DNA of 64,000 bases from Thelephora terrestris (lineage: Eukaryota; Basidiomycota; Agaricomycetes; Thelephorales; Thelephoraceae), in NCBI GenBank assembly GCA_015956445.1, contig WIUZ02000009.1, forward strand, positions 1 to 64,000. The letters are read 5' to 3'. The notes below the pieces were generated by a model. The model saw only the letters and a list, made by a program, of their open reading frames with translations, ran no database searches and was not told where the DNA came from. The position numbers were made by a program, and so were the translations under genes. Shown piece by piece: positions 24,284-35,497 of this stretch (its first letter is position 1; each line of letters starts with the position of its first letter).

Positions 24284-24849
24284 GCGGCGAAGGGTAGTTC
24301 GGGCTCGATGAAAGCGACGAACCGCGACCCCATGGTAAAGCATGCTCTGTGAGGGTGCCCGGGGACTACGGGCACAGAATAATATTCTGAATCCTTCCAT
24401 TCCACAAGGGGCGTCTTTGCCTGTGCCAAGCTCTACAATACCCAGAGCGGTACCGCAAGGGAACGCAATGAAGAATCCATAAAGATTGCAGTTATAAACA
24501 AGATTTGTTGGGAGTGATTAACCACAAAAGGTACGCGAAGTTTGAGTTCAGGGCCATGGCGAATTGGAATGCCGAGGTTGAGTCGCAAGCTCCACAACAC
24601 ACCGCACTCAGCATTTGGAAATACAAGCGTCCGAGACGAAATAAGAGGGTTTTCATCCGAACCAAGGTCTATGAAAGCGAGCGACGGTCTTTTATCCTCT
24701 GTAGAGCGTCCAGCGACGACGGTATTGCCATTCAGAAATGTGAAGGAATGGTTGCCACACAGGGTTCAGCTATCTTTTCTCCATGGGTCATGGACCATAC
24801 ATCGTGACAATTCTCCATGGGTCATGGGCCATGCAATGTTGTACAACGT

Positions 24850-25936
24850 TGACATGCCTCCATTCTCTGGAGTACTCATTGGCAACATTCCCTACGTCCC
24901 TTTCCCTCGGGATGCTTCGCGACGGTTCGCGACATTTCTATGCTCTCTATACCTCCCTACCCCCCCCCTATGCATCCCTATACTTCCCTACATACCCGTA
25001 TATCTCCCTTTACCTTACTACTCCCTTCCCTATACTAACATACTCGTCCTGATGCTTCGCGACCTTCCCGATGTTTTAGTATTCTCCCTATCTCTCACTA
25101 CCCCCCCCCCCGACCTCCCTATATCCCTCCCAACACTACACCATTCGTGACCCCTCCCTATATCTTCTCCCGACTTCCCTATACCTTCGCGATATCTCCC
25201 TACACCACTCCCCTCGATCTCTCGATCCCTATGCTTGATCATTCCCTTTTGGTTCATTTCTCAACCACATCTCTTTCCTTGGTCGTTCCCTTCGATCCCT
25301 CGCCCTCCCTATGTCATAGACTCGTCATTAGGTCTTTTGACATCATTTGGTTCATTCCCTCTTGCTTCCTACGTTCTCAGAGCCTCCCAGATTAGTATAT
25401 AAGCCTCTGTATTCGATAGACTCAGGAGAGACCAATCCAGGGGACTGATTCCCATGTTTTCCTCTCCCTATCGTTCTCCTCTCATCGTCGTCGTCTCCCT
25501 ATAGTCTCCTGTGTCTTCCCTATCGTTCTCGTCGTCATACCTGCGTCCCTGCGTTCTTGTCGTCGTCTCTAGCGTCCTGTCGTCATCCCGAAGATCCCGA
25601 CCTCCCGAAGTTTTCATCGTCGTCCCGAAGTTTTCCCTCGTCGTTCCTTTGTCTGTTTCATTGATTCCCTTCTGTTATCTTTAGTTATCTTTAGTTCCCT
25701 CTTGATATCTACTTCTCCCTACACGTCCCGACGTTCCCGACGTTCCCGACGTTCCCGATGTTCCCGATGTTCCCGATGTTCCCGATGTTCCCGATGTTTC
25801 ACTACATTTCCCTACAGTTCCCTACGTGTCCCTACAGAGCTAGGAGGCATTGTACGACTAAGGACCACCTTCATCGACGTTGACAGGGCACCCCATCTTC
25901 TCCCCATCGGACCATAGCCCTCATAGCCCCTGTTCA
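24850..25936 (+). repeat. Solo LTR, second gypsy LTR family, in fold-back element 1
   Basis: It runs from TGACATGCCTCC to CCCCTGTTCA, like the inverted copy at 11230-12274. The 4-bp ACGT flanks it on both sides (24846-24849 and 25937-25940). A TATA box (TAGTATATAAGCC) lies at about 25394. A 10-bp minisatellite (GACGTTCCC/GATGTTCCC type) at about 25728-25798 has more copies than the sister LTR. No internal region remains. Confidence 0.87.
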
Positions 25937-25940
25937 ACGT

Positions 25941-27128
25941 GTTGTACAACCCATGACCCATGGGTAATGGAATAGTATCCGTTGCCCATGCCCCATGGGT
26001 TGTACAATGGTATCTGTTGCCCATGCCCCATGGGTTGTACAACACTATCCCTTCCCCATGCCTCATGGGTTGTACAATGCTATCCTTTCCCCATGGGGCA
26101 TGGGCTGTACAATACTATCCATTTCCCATGGGTCATGGGTTGTACAACACTATCCAATTCCCATGCCCCATGGGTTGTACAACGCTATCCATTCTCCATG
26201 GGGCATGGGTTGTACAACACTATCCATTCTCCATGGGGCATGGGTTGTACAACACTATCCATTTCCCATGGGTCATGGGTTGTACAACACTATCCAGTTC
26301 CCATGGGTCATGGGTTGTACAACCCTATCCAATTCCCATGCCCCATGGGTTGTACAACACTATCTGTTCCCCATGGGGCATGGGTTGTACAACACTATCC
26401 ATTCTCCATGGGGCATGGGTTGTACAACACTATCCAGTTCCCATGGGTCATGGGTTGTACAACCCTATCCAATTCCCATGCCCCATGGGTTGTACAACAC
26501 TATCTGTTCCCCATGGGGCATGGGTTGTACAACACTATCCATTCTCCATGGGGCATGGGTTGTACAACACTATCCAGTTCCCATGGGTCATGGGTTGTAC
26601 AACCCTATCCAATTCCCATGCTCCATGGGTTGTACAATACTATCTGTTCCCCATGGGGCATGGATTGTACAACGCTATCCGTTCCCCATGCCTGCCTCAT
26701 GGGTTGTACAACGCTATCTGTTCCCCATGGGTTATGGGTTGTACAACGCTATCCATTTCCCATGGGGCATGGGTTGTACAACACTATTCTTTCCCCATGG
26801 GGCATGGGTTGTACAACACTACCCATTATCCATGCCCCATGGGTTGTACAACACTATCCATTTCCCATGCCCCATGGGTTGTACAACACTACCCATTCTC
26901 CATGCCCCATGGGTTGTACAACACTATCCATTCCCCATGGGGCATGGGTTGTACAACACTATCTATTTTCCATGCCCCATGGGTTGTACAATGCTATCCA
27001 ATCCCCATGCCCCATGGGTTGTACATCACTATCCAATTCCCATGCACCATGGGTTGTACAACAGCATCTTGTGCCCATGGGGCATCAGTTGCAGAATGGT
27101 GTCCTTTCTCCATGTCCCATGGACTATA
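25941..27128 (+). repeat. 35-bp palindromic tandem array, left arm of fold-back 1
   Basis: The 35-bp unit has two small inverted motifs: CCATGGGGCATGG or CCATGGGTCATGG (a 5-bp stem, 3-base centre) and GTTGTACAAC (a perfect palindrome), joined by about 12 bases (ACTATCCATTC type). Roughly 33 units occur. The unit is not a multiple of three and has no stop in any forward phase, so three overlapping open frames of about 400 codons with the same repeating peptide run through it. These are not taken as genes. Confidence 0.9.
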
Positions 27129-27129
27129 T

Positions 27130-28410
27130 CACTATTCCAGGAAAGGAGATACTTTATAAATCAACCATTAGCTGTGTGAATTTGAAAAAATTAGACTCTG
27201 TTTGTATGCATGATAGACCATATATCAGTTTGTGGCTCTAACCTAATGGAAACTAAACTTAACCTGATAATAGCCACAACCTAATCCTCAATCTAACCTG
27301 AGCCAATGTAAACTTGACCCATGAACCTAAGCCTAACCTAATCCTAAACCTGGTCTAATCCCAAATCTAACCCTAACCTAACCTATACCTAACCTAACCT
27401 GGTATGGGCAAACCTAACCTGGTATGGGCAAACCTAACCTGGTATGGGCAAACCTAACCTACCTATCATGACCTGTTTCAGCCTAATGTCATGTATGCCA
27501 GCCAAGACTAACTTCACCCAGTTGCAAACATATGACTTGGGTCACAGGACCATAAAGCAAACTGCAGTCCCCTCACTCTGTGCCCAACCATCCCATAAGC
27601 CCACAGACGCACATATATATCATCAGCAACCCAGCATCATGCTTATCACCCATGTTCAACCACAAACCACTCTCACCCTTTGTTCTGTGCCATCTCACAA
27701 ACAAACCACAACTCAAGTTCATCCACCTCCTTGGGCCCACAAGCAAGTGGCCTACAAACATATGGTTTATAGACTTATAACATATTCCACACAAGGATTA
27801 ATATGGGTGGGTGAGCTAGAGTTATGGTTAGGCTTTGAGATAGCACAGAACAAAGGGTGAGAGTGGTTTGTGGTTGAACATGGGTGATAAGCATGATGCT
27901 GGGTTGCTGATGATATATATGTGCGTCTGTGGGCTTATGGGATGGTTGGGCACAGAGTGAGGGGACTGCAGTTTGCTTTATGGTCCTGTGACCCAAGTCA
28001 TATGTTTGCAACTGGGTGAAGTTAGTCTTGGCTGGCATACATGACATTAGGCTGAAACAGGTCATGATAGGTAGGTTAGGTTTGCCCATACCAGGTTAGG
28101 TTTGCCCATACCAGGTTAGGTTAGGTATAGGTTAGGTTAGGTTAGGTTAGGTCAGGTCAGGTTAGGGTTAGATTTGGGATTAGACCAGGTTTAGGATTAG
28201 GTTAGGCTTAGGTTCATGGGTCAAGTTTACATTGGCTCAGGTTAGATTGAGGATTAGGTTGTGGCTATTATCAGGTTAAGTTTAGTTTCCATTAGGTTAG
28301 AGCCACAAACTGATATATGGTCTATCATGCATACAAACAGAGTCTAATTTTTTCAAATTCACACAGCTAATGGTTGATTTATAAAGTATCTCCTTTCCTG
28401 GAATAGTGAT
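27130..28410. repeat. Central inverted repeat and loop of fold-back 1, with telomere-like repeats
   Basis: The left arm (27130-27690) and right arm (27843-28410) are near-perfect inverted copies around a 152-base loop. An identical peptide frame occurs in both arms (27444 plus, 28089 minus), which shows how similar they are. Both arms hold CCTAA/TTAGG pentamer runs and CCCTAA hexamers, and repeats of GGTATGGGCAAACCTAACCT, three on the left and two on the right. No gene is seen. Confidence 0.85.
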
Positions 28411-28905
28411 ATAGTCCATGGGACATGGAGAAAGAACACCATTCTGCAACTGATGCCCCATGGGCACAAGATGCTGTTGTACAACCCATGCCCCATGGGA
28501 ATCGGATAGTGTTGTACAACCTATGAGGCATGGGAATCAGATAGTGTTGTACAACCCATGGGGCATGGGAATCAGATAGCGTTGTACAACCCATGGGGCA
28601 TGGGAATTGGATAGTGTTGTACAACCCATGGGGCATGGGAATTGGATAGTGTTGTACAACCCATGACCCATGGGAAATGGATAGCGTTGTACAACCCATG
28701 CCCCATGGAGAAAGGATAGCATTGTACAACCCATGAGGCATGGGCAACAGATACCATTGTACAACCCATGGGGCATGGGCAACAGATACCATTGTACAAC
28801 CCATGGGGCATGGGCAACGGATACTATTCCATTACCCATGGGTCATGGGTTGTACAATGGTATCTTTTCTCCATGGGTCATGGGTTGTACAACGCGTTGT
28901 ACAAC
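28411..28905 (-). repeat. 35-bp palindromic tandem array, right arm of fold-back 1
   Basis: About 12 copies of the same 35-bp unit as the left array, in inverted orientation. The array ends in GTTGTACAACGCGTTGTACAAC-type sequence (28886-28907), a palindrome that shows what the left arm looked like before the solo LTR at 24850 entered it. Confidence 0.88.
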
Positions 28906-29846
28906 ATTGCATGGCCCATGACCCATGGAGAATTGTCACGATGTATGGTCCATGACCCATGGAGAAAAGATAGCTGAAGGGGCTCATTGCCACACTGGGG
29001 GAGCACCTGAAAAGCGCCTAAACACCAAAATGGATAGGCTGGACAGATGGTCCTCACCCGAATCAGATCTCCAGTGGTCCAATCCCATATGACCAAGGCG
29101 TCCACCGATTCATTCGCTGAGGTTGAGGTGAAGAGGCATCCAAGTTTATTTTCCCAGATAACCGCCTCGAGTTCCCAACCATGTACAGTATGGTTGAGAG
29201 GGATCTCGTACTCCAGAAGCGGCTTTCTCGCACGAGGGTGGGGCTTGCCGTCAGAGAGCTTGAGCAGATGAACATGCATCCGGAGGAGCAAACAATGTAC
29301 ATACTGTCCAGTTTTATAGATGAAGACGGTCAATAGGTCATAAGCCTCTTCCATTGTGAAATCGTCGATTGGGAAGTCGAGGTCTTGGACAGACCATTCT
29401 TCCATTTCGATCCCCCTCGAAACTGAGGGCAGACGATAGAACCGCACGCTATTTGGCGTCGAGTCGGGGACAAAGCCATAAATCCCGCCCGCCAACTCGT
29501 AGATTCTGTGGTGAAGAATAGGGATGTTCGTTGTCTTCTGAGGGACCAGACTGTCCCAGTTGGATTGATACGTGCGGAGGAATTGTTGGCGTTCCGCGAG
29601 ACTGTAATGATTGCCATCCTCGAACCCTGCAAGAAAGAGTTCGACCCGATACTTGATGTGTTCTGAACAGCAGATGACTTGGTAGGCTTGACGGTCGAGC
29701 TTGGGAGGTCAAGGTTACGAGAAGAGCCTCTGAATGATGGAAGGAGTTCGTACAAGTTTCAGGCGTAAGATATCCGGGATTTCAAGATCTTCAAGTATTT
29801 TCTCGAATAGCTCCACGGGGAGACTGGTCAAGTTAGTTTGAGACAT

Positions 29847-30720
29847 CCAAGTGGTTGCAAAAAAGGAAGGGTGTGATCGCCGCACACGATTGAACTGAAT
29901 GCGAACGGTCAACAACGTCCTTTGGCTTGAAGCGTGTCCGATGGCGACCTGAGCGCACTGGAGTTGCGAGGGTGACACCAAATCCCCGCAACGATATTCT
30001 CAGGAGGAACATCATACCGTGCTCTAATTGGAATGGCGCCGCTTCTAAGACCCCATCGACCGTGGTACTACATATAAGGAACAGTACTTGCGCGGCAGTT
30101 ACTTCTGTCTTCCTCCCCACGAGAAGTTTGTCTTTTTCCGTCGACTGTACTGATGATTATCAGAAGCGTGTATCCGCTGCTTGCGACTTTGCGAGTTTCG
30201 CACAGGATTTTACAAACCGTTTCTCTCCTATTCGCATCACCTTTCCTTGTGGTCCTTCCGCCTTCAGCATCTCCCTCACGCCCATGTCATGCCGTCAGAT
30301 AAACACATCCTCAAGGACTACCTGTTTCTCTTGTGTCTCCAGGAGTTCCTCAATTCTCCGCAATCTTATTGGTCCTCCTTTCGCCTCTGTGAAAGCATGC
30401 GTTTTCGCCGGCTTGGTCTCTCGATGTTCCTGCTCAAACTCTCATTAACACTTCCTGGCATCGGAAATCGGCGTCTGGGCGCCTCCAATACTACAATCCA
30501 CTGCATACCCTTGTTTGCCAGCTTCTGAAGTTTGAGACGGAGAGGAATGTAGGACGATCTAGAATTCTTTGAAGCCAATTCACGCGTGTCTATGGAGGAG
30601 TGAACCACTGACTCCCGCTGGGATTATATGAGGTATATCCACCACATGTTATCCACGTGTGTCCAATTAAGTAAAGTTCATCTCCAGCTCGGACATCTCC
30701 CCGTCCCCGTTCCCAAGAAA
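29847..30720. other. Divergent intergenic stretch
   Basis: Region between the F-box start and the first HSP70-like gene. It must hold the F-box promoter. Small plus-strand frames at 29927-30528 show no motif I recognise. Confidence 0.4.
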
Positions 30721-30772
30721 AGTGTGGCGGACCCCTCTCAAACTGTGGCTGGCCTCCGCTTACCCTATAAAA
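30721..30772 (+). promoter_or_regulatory. Promoter of HSP70-like gene 1
   Basis: The word AGTGTGGCGGACCCCTC (30721-30737) is followed by a TATA box TATAAAA (30766-30772), about 55 bases before the start codon. The second HSP70-like gene has the same word in the same place. Confidence 0.6.
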
Positions 30773-30824
30773 CATCGTGTCACCTTCACTGTCTCTCTCT
30801 TCCAGCTCCTCCCTCCTCCTGACC

Positions 30825-33206
30825 ATGGCTTTCACACGCTCATCTTACTCAGGGACCTCCAAGAAGTTAGCCCTTGCCTTCGATATCGGAACCACCTACA
30901 GCGGAGTTTCGTACGCACTCCTTGATCATGGAATAACACCTGAGATCAAATCTGTCGGAAGGTACTCAATTATCCCGCTCCGTTTGTATTCTTAAGGTTA
31001 ACCCTATCACGCAGGTTCCTAAACAACCGCAAGATCGGAAACTTCAAAATTCCTTCCACCTTGTACTACGATCATGATGGAACCTTCCGCGGTGTTGAGG
31101 GTACCATCGACGACGAGGAAGCCGAAGATCTCCACCAAGTCGGATGGTGAGACTATACGACGCGTTGAGGTTGAGATCCACGGGCTAATTAAGTCATAGG
31201 TGGAAACTAAAACTTTCCCCGGGGGATTTGCCGACCGCCGCTAAGAAATACATGACAGCGGACCTGCCCAAAGGCAAATCACTTCAAGACGTTTTCGCGG
31301 ACATGATTCGCTATCTGTTCGATTCTGCAAAGGCCTTCATCCAGGAATCCGAACCCGTGGGTGACCGATTATGGGAAAGCATAAAATCGAACATCGACCT
31401 CGTCCTCTCACACCCCAACGGATGGGAGGGTCGTGAGCAAGAATTCTTGCGAAAATCGGTTATTCGGGCCTCAATCTTCACGGAGGAAGAGGCTCTTTCC
31501 CGTGTTTCCTTCGTCACTGAGGGTGAGGCGACCTTCAATTTCTGTGTAACCAATACGAAATCTGGCGAATCGCTCAAGGTCCTGTCCCTCCTGTTAAATT
31601 TCGAGAACATGTTCTAAACTCTGGTTTACAGTCTGGCCACAAGGTTCTGGTCGTTGATGCTGGCGGTGGAACTATCGACGTCAGCTGCTATGATGTGAAC
31701 TCTACTGCGCCGTTGAAGGTGGAGGAGTCCCACGAACCGAAGTGTAATGGTGTCCATCGCAATTAGAATACCCGTGCTGACATGGGGATCAGGTTTCTAC
31801 CTAGGAGGAGAAGTTGTAACCTCTGAGGCCCGGGCGTATGCAGAAAGTAAGCTCGAACTCTTTGGCCACACCTGTATCCTTACCCTCCCTCAGCGAAGTT
31901 CAAAGGCTCAAAGTTTGATAACAAGCAGGACCTCGAGACCTTGACCAAGAGTTTCGATACTGGTTTGAAGACCTCCTTTTCGGATAACACTAAGCAGCAA
32001 TACATCAAGTTTGGCTCGCCGCGGGATAACAACTCAGATTGTGGCGTAAAGAATGGGAAGTTCAGCTTAGCGGGGTGAGTCCCAACTTTCTCACATACGA
32101 CAAGCCCTACTTCATCTCTCCGACCAGGGCCGATGTCGAAAAGTTCTTCGAACGTTCAGTCAACGCCATCGTCGAGGGCATCAAAGGTTTCACAACAGGG
32201 ACAGACCCCGAGAACACGGTATGGTTTTCATATTCTCTCGAGATAAATGAGTTCTTGACTCCGAGCTTTAGTTTGTTTTCCTCGCCGGAGGTTTTGCAGG
32301 AAGTCCATGGATATTCCAGGAAGTCGGGCGTATGATCGCCACCCAAGGATTAAAGTTGTCACGTCCCGATACAACGTAGGGTTGTCTCTTTCAAAGGGTT
32401 CAGTCGATTTACGTGTGCTTCAGGAATAAGGCGGTGGCGGCCGGTGCAATCTCGTATTACCTTGACCATTTCGTCGTCGGTCGGATTATCAGATACACCT
32501 ACGGGACACCAGCGTCCACGATGTTCGACCCTTCGGATCCAGAACACCGCAGGCGCTCCGATAAGATTTTCCTCGGAATTACCGGACACCTCCAGCTCGA
32601 CGTTTTCAGTCCCACGCTCTTCAAGGCAAGCAATCATCTTTTGTCCTCAGATGGCGCTTGCGACTAAGACAATTTCTAGGGTGTGCGAACATCGGGTACA
32701 CAGGAATTTCGTGAGAAGATTGCTGGGGTTAGCCCGTTCCCTCCTGCTGTTGGAAAGGTTATGGAATTCCCGGTGATTCGTTATACGGGCACATCTAAGA
32801 AGCCGCAGTGGATGGATGAGGAGGAAGGTAAGTGAAAAAATTCACGGTTCTCGCGGGACAATTGCATCTCATAAGCATTAACAGACAAGTACAAAACCCT
32901 GTCCACTATCCAATTGGATGCCGGAAAGGTCCCGTGTGTCCCTAGGATGTCTCCCCTCGGTTTCCCGATCTTCGTACAAGAATTCGAAGTCATATATATC
33001 TATGGCGGAACCTCCGAGATAAAGGCCCAGCTGGCTTGGGAGGAAGACGTACGTCCATTAAGATCCCTTACCACGAATCCCTCTCACAAACTTTTCCTTT
33101 TTTTTCGCAGGGCGAGGAGAAGCGGTAAACCTTTTCGGTCTCAATTTGTCATGCGTGTGACTAATTTCCTTGCAGGAGCGATGTTGCTCTCGTGTACGAC
33201 GAGTGA
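30825..33206 (+). CDS. HSP70-like protein 1 (HSPA12-type ATPase)
   Basis: The start gives MAFTRSSYSGTSKKL and then the first phosphate loop LAFDIGTTYSGVSYALL. Further actin-fold blocks follow in order: WKLKLSPGDLPTAAKKY, LVLSHPNGWEG, FVTEGEATFNFC, the second phosphate motif VLVVDAGGGTIDVS (about 31640), KFKGSKFDNKQDLE, and the adenosine motif VFLAGGFAGSPWIFQE (about 32277). After that come NKAVAAGAISYYLDH and the tail SDVALVYDE ending at 33206. About ten short introns interrupt it, one of which (donor at 32626) uses GC instead of GT. Such proteins in basidiomycetes lack the classic HSP70 substrate domain and occur in large expanded families; their client is unknown. The gene reads as intact. 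Confidence 0.85.
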
Positions 33207-33775
33207 TATATGGTTCAGATGAGATTTTCTTCTTTCTTTAATCATGCTTGCGTTACGCCCTACGTATCTATTTCGATCTGTAATCATGTGTTTAACTTGC
33301 CCCTAGTATCGCCCGCTGCCTTTGGAAACAGCTGGGACGACTTCGAAGTTTCCAGAGTCGGTCTGAAAGATTTGTTCCCTCTATAACCTCGAACGACGGA
33401 CTTCTCCAAAAGATTCCGATCCTGGGCGGTGCCGGAAAAACTTGGAAAGATTGATCCAGCGCGGTGGTGACAACCGTGGGGAATCTCACTTGCTTTGATC
33501 GCGAACTTCGCGTGAACCTCACGATAACCCCCTGCCAGCAATTCCTCGTTGTGAAGCCTACATAACCTCAACGCTTGCTCCTCTAAATCGAACTGCGACG
33601 GGTCTCACACGCGGCCACTGCCTACTGGGCGAGATAGAGAATGTACGGAATGATTTGAGCGTCTTCGACTCCGTCGACGCGAACCGTCAGGTATCACCAC
33701 GCCATTGACCTCCGAGGGAGGCGAAAACTTCCTCCTCACAATTGCGCTACAAAGAGGTTTATACGCGGCCACTAG
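33207..33775. other. Intergenic stretch
   Basis: About 570 bases between convergent gene ends (HSP70-like 1 and the minus-strand coiled-coil gene). Only small shadow frames are seen; probably 3' untranslated sequence. Confidence 0.4.
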
Positions 33776-35116
33776 CTACTCTTCGTTTTCATGTTTGGGC
33801 TCGACCAGGTCCCGCTCTAGAATTACCTTTGGTCTGCGAAGCACTTTCTCCACGCTTCCCAACCTCTGAAGAAGCCCGATCTCCGTCGTCCCTGCCACCA
33901 TATTGCACTCCCCTCCTTCTCCAAACTCGTCCGTCATCGTTTCTTTCGTGAAGATTGTCCCAGGCGGTACGACGTAGACCGACATATCGCTGGAAGCGAT
34001 CTTTGTTTTAATGACATCATACAATTCGACAGTTTTTTCGATGACCGCCTTGATTTCCGCCCCCGCGTCGACTGCTACGGAGTCTACCGCTTCTGAAAAG
34101 TCGGAAAAGGACCGGGTGATCATTAGGATTCGAGCGAAACCGGCAATGACCTCTTCCATCTGAGGTAGTTCTTGGGGCATGTAACGTTTCGTCAGTGTTC
34201 TCCACCTTGATGCGATCGCCTGACCCTCTATGAGTGCGAAGGTCAGCCATACTGTCATTTACACACTCGCTCGACCTGCCTCCGGTAGAAATCATTCCGT
34301 ATATTTGACTGAGGGACCCTGCTGCTTGCCCGCGTCCCCAACCCGAAGTTACTCGCTCGATGAAATGGCCAAGGCGCATTTGAATTGCGAGGGTGACTGC
34401 AACACGGTTCCTCGCGGCGATCTGCTCGAGCATCGAGTTGCCGAACTCGTCACGTATTTGCTCCAAGTCCGTCTCGTGGACGCGCATCTCGGGTACTGGG
34501 TCCCTTTGGTCCCAAGTATCTGAGAGTGCTCCACAAGTAGAGCTGATCAGGGTGTTCAGGTTCTCGACCATGCCCACAAGCTCTGCCTCCGAAACAGCGT
34601 CTGTCTTGCCAAGGAACGCCTGCGCAGCCTGCAGCTCCGTCGTCCTTTCCAAAAGTAGATTTTCCGTTGCAGATAGTCGCGTAGATAGTTCTCTAGCGTG
34701 TGCAGCTGCTGAAATTAGCTCGGAAAGCTTCATAAGGCCAAAAAGTGTGAAAGACATCAGCTTTTGGAACCAATCTCCCTTCCAGCCCGACCAACCTTTG
34801 ACCGGACCTTATTCGGGTCCTTCTCTCTTACTCCCAGCAGTTTCCTGACCTCCCGAATCTCTGCCTCCAACTTCACATTTGTCTCTGCCAAGCTACGGTT
34901 TTCGGCCATCGCTTTCTGGTATCCCTCCTTGAGCTTCACACGTTTAGCCCTCTCCTGAGTGAACCAGAACCCCAACAATGCTCTCACGGCAGCGATCGGC
35001 CTTGAGCTATCTCCAGCTCTTTGAGCAAGCTGGAACTCTTCGTCTGCAGTCCCATCGGGTTCATATGGTATAAAGGAGTGAACTGTCTCCCAGAATTTCT
35101 TCAGGATGAACGACAT
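33776..35116 (-). CDS. Coiled-coil protein between the two HSP70-like genes
   Basis: I do not recognise the family. The start at 35116 gives MSFILKKFWETVHSFIPYEP, a short amphipathic head. Heptad-rich helix follows (AMAENRSLAETNVKLEAEI, then ELSTRLSATENLLLERTT). Two introns are supported: about 34819-34736, joining KDPNK to LSELIS, and about 34253-34213, joining SSEC to AIASRWRTLTKRY. The C-terminal part is helical (PQMEEVIAGFARILMIT, EIKAVIEKTVELYDVIK) and ends acidic (HENEE). With these introns it gives roughly 405 residues. It lies tail-to-tail with HSP70-like 1 and head-to-head with HSP70-like 2, whose promoter region it shares. Confidence 0.6.
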
Positions 35117-35497
35117 GCGAGTAGGGGGAGGAAGGGTGAGGTAGGATCCCGTAAAGAACAACGCCAGCCACACTTCGTGTACGTCAGTCCAACCGGTTTC
35201 CAACCCAGGTTTACAGCGAGTTGCAAAACGATAGACGTGTTTTTGAAAAAACAGGATGGTTTTTTTTGTTTACACTGTGACATTAAACAAAGATATTTGA
35301 ATTCAAAATCGGACGGAGATCAAAGCTGGGTGTCGATGGATGGTGCCGTGGGATGGCAAAGGGCCACGGAAACGCTCAGTTGAGTGGGCCTCGGGGTCAA
35401 AAACCTTTGTTTATGTGTCACGGTGTAAACAAAAAGAACTGTTCTGTTTTTTTTTTCCTCAAAAAAACACTAGCCGCCCAGATAAGTGACAGGAAAA

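Larger units (their letters stand above)
24761..28986. mobile_element. Fold-back element 1: giant palindrome of 35-bp repeats
   Basis: The 4.2 kb insertion sits in an F-box exon with TTGCCACAC repeated at both edges (24752-24760 and 28987-28995). Both ends read inward TTCAGCTATCTTTTCTCCATGG, and the outer 85 bases match in inverted orientation. Each arm then holds tandem 35-bp repeats (about 33 on the left, 12 on the right), a unique inverted stretch of about 560 bp with telomere-like repeats, and a 152-base loop at 27691-27842. A solo LTR lies in the left arm. It encodes no transposase. The structure resembles Drosophila fold-back (FB/Galileo) elements, but relation is not shown. Confidence 0.85.
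23812..29846 (-). pseudogene. F-box protein gene split by a fold-back element and a MITE
   Basis: The start at 29846 gives MSQTNLTSLPVELFEKIL, a clear F-box that in this family recruits substrates to the SCF ubiquitin ligase via Skp1. Exon 1 is 29846-29754; exon 2 begins at 29699. The C-terminal part has beta-rich motifs of the agaricomycete F-box family, with LFTSTSANESVDALVIWDW and TTGDLIRV. At 28995 coding breaks off at CGN inside a 4.2 kb insertion and resumes at 24760 with CGNHSFTFLNGNTVVAG in the same frame, with the target sequence duplicated. A further intron spans about 24534-24433. A MITE (24108-24283) interrupts the last exon, after which ALVYDLSPRRLMRVGWDSS continues to the stop at 23812. 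Both insertions are in exons, so the product is lost unless they are spliced out. Confidence 0.8.

Noticed and set aside
25941-27128. CRISPR array
   Set aside because: The repeats are head-to-tail without unique spacers, in a eukaryotic context.
25960-27241. Three overlapping open frames of about 400 codons as repeat-protein genes
   Set aside because: They are the same 35-bp array read in three phases; the unit is not a multiple of three, so each frame gives the same periodic peptide. No promoter, introns or non-repeat domain.
27444-28089. Identical 80-residue peptides on opposite strands as a duplicated gene
   Set aside because: They are the two arms of the central inverted repeat of fold-back 1; no other gene features.
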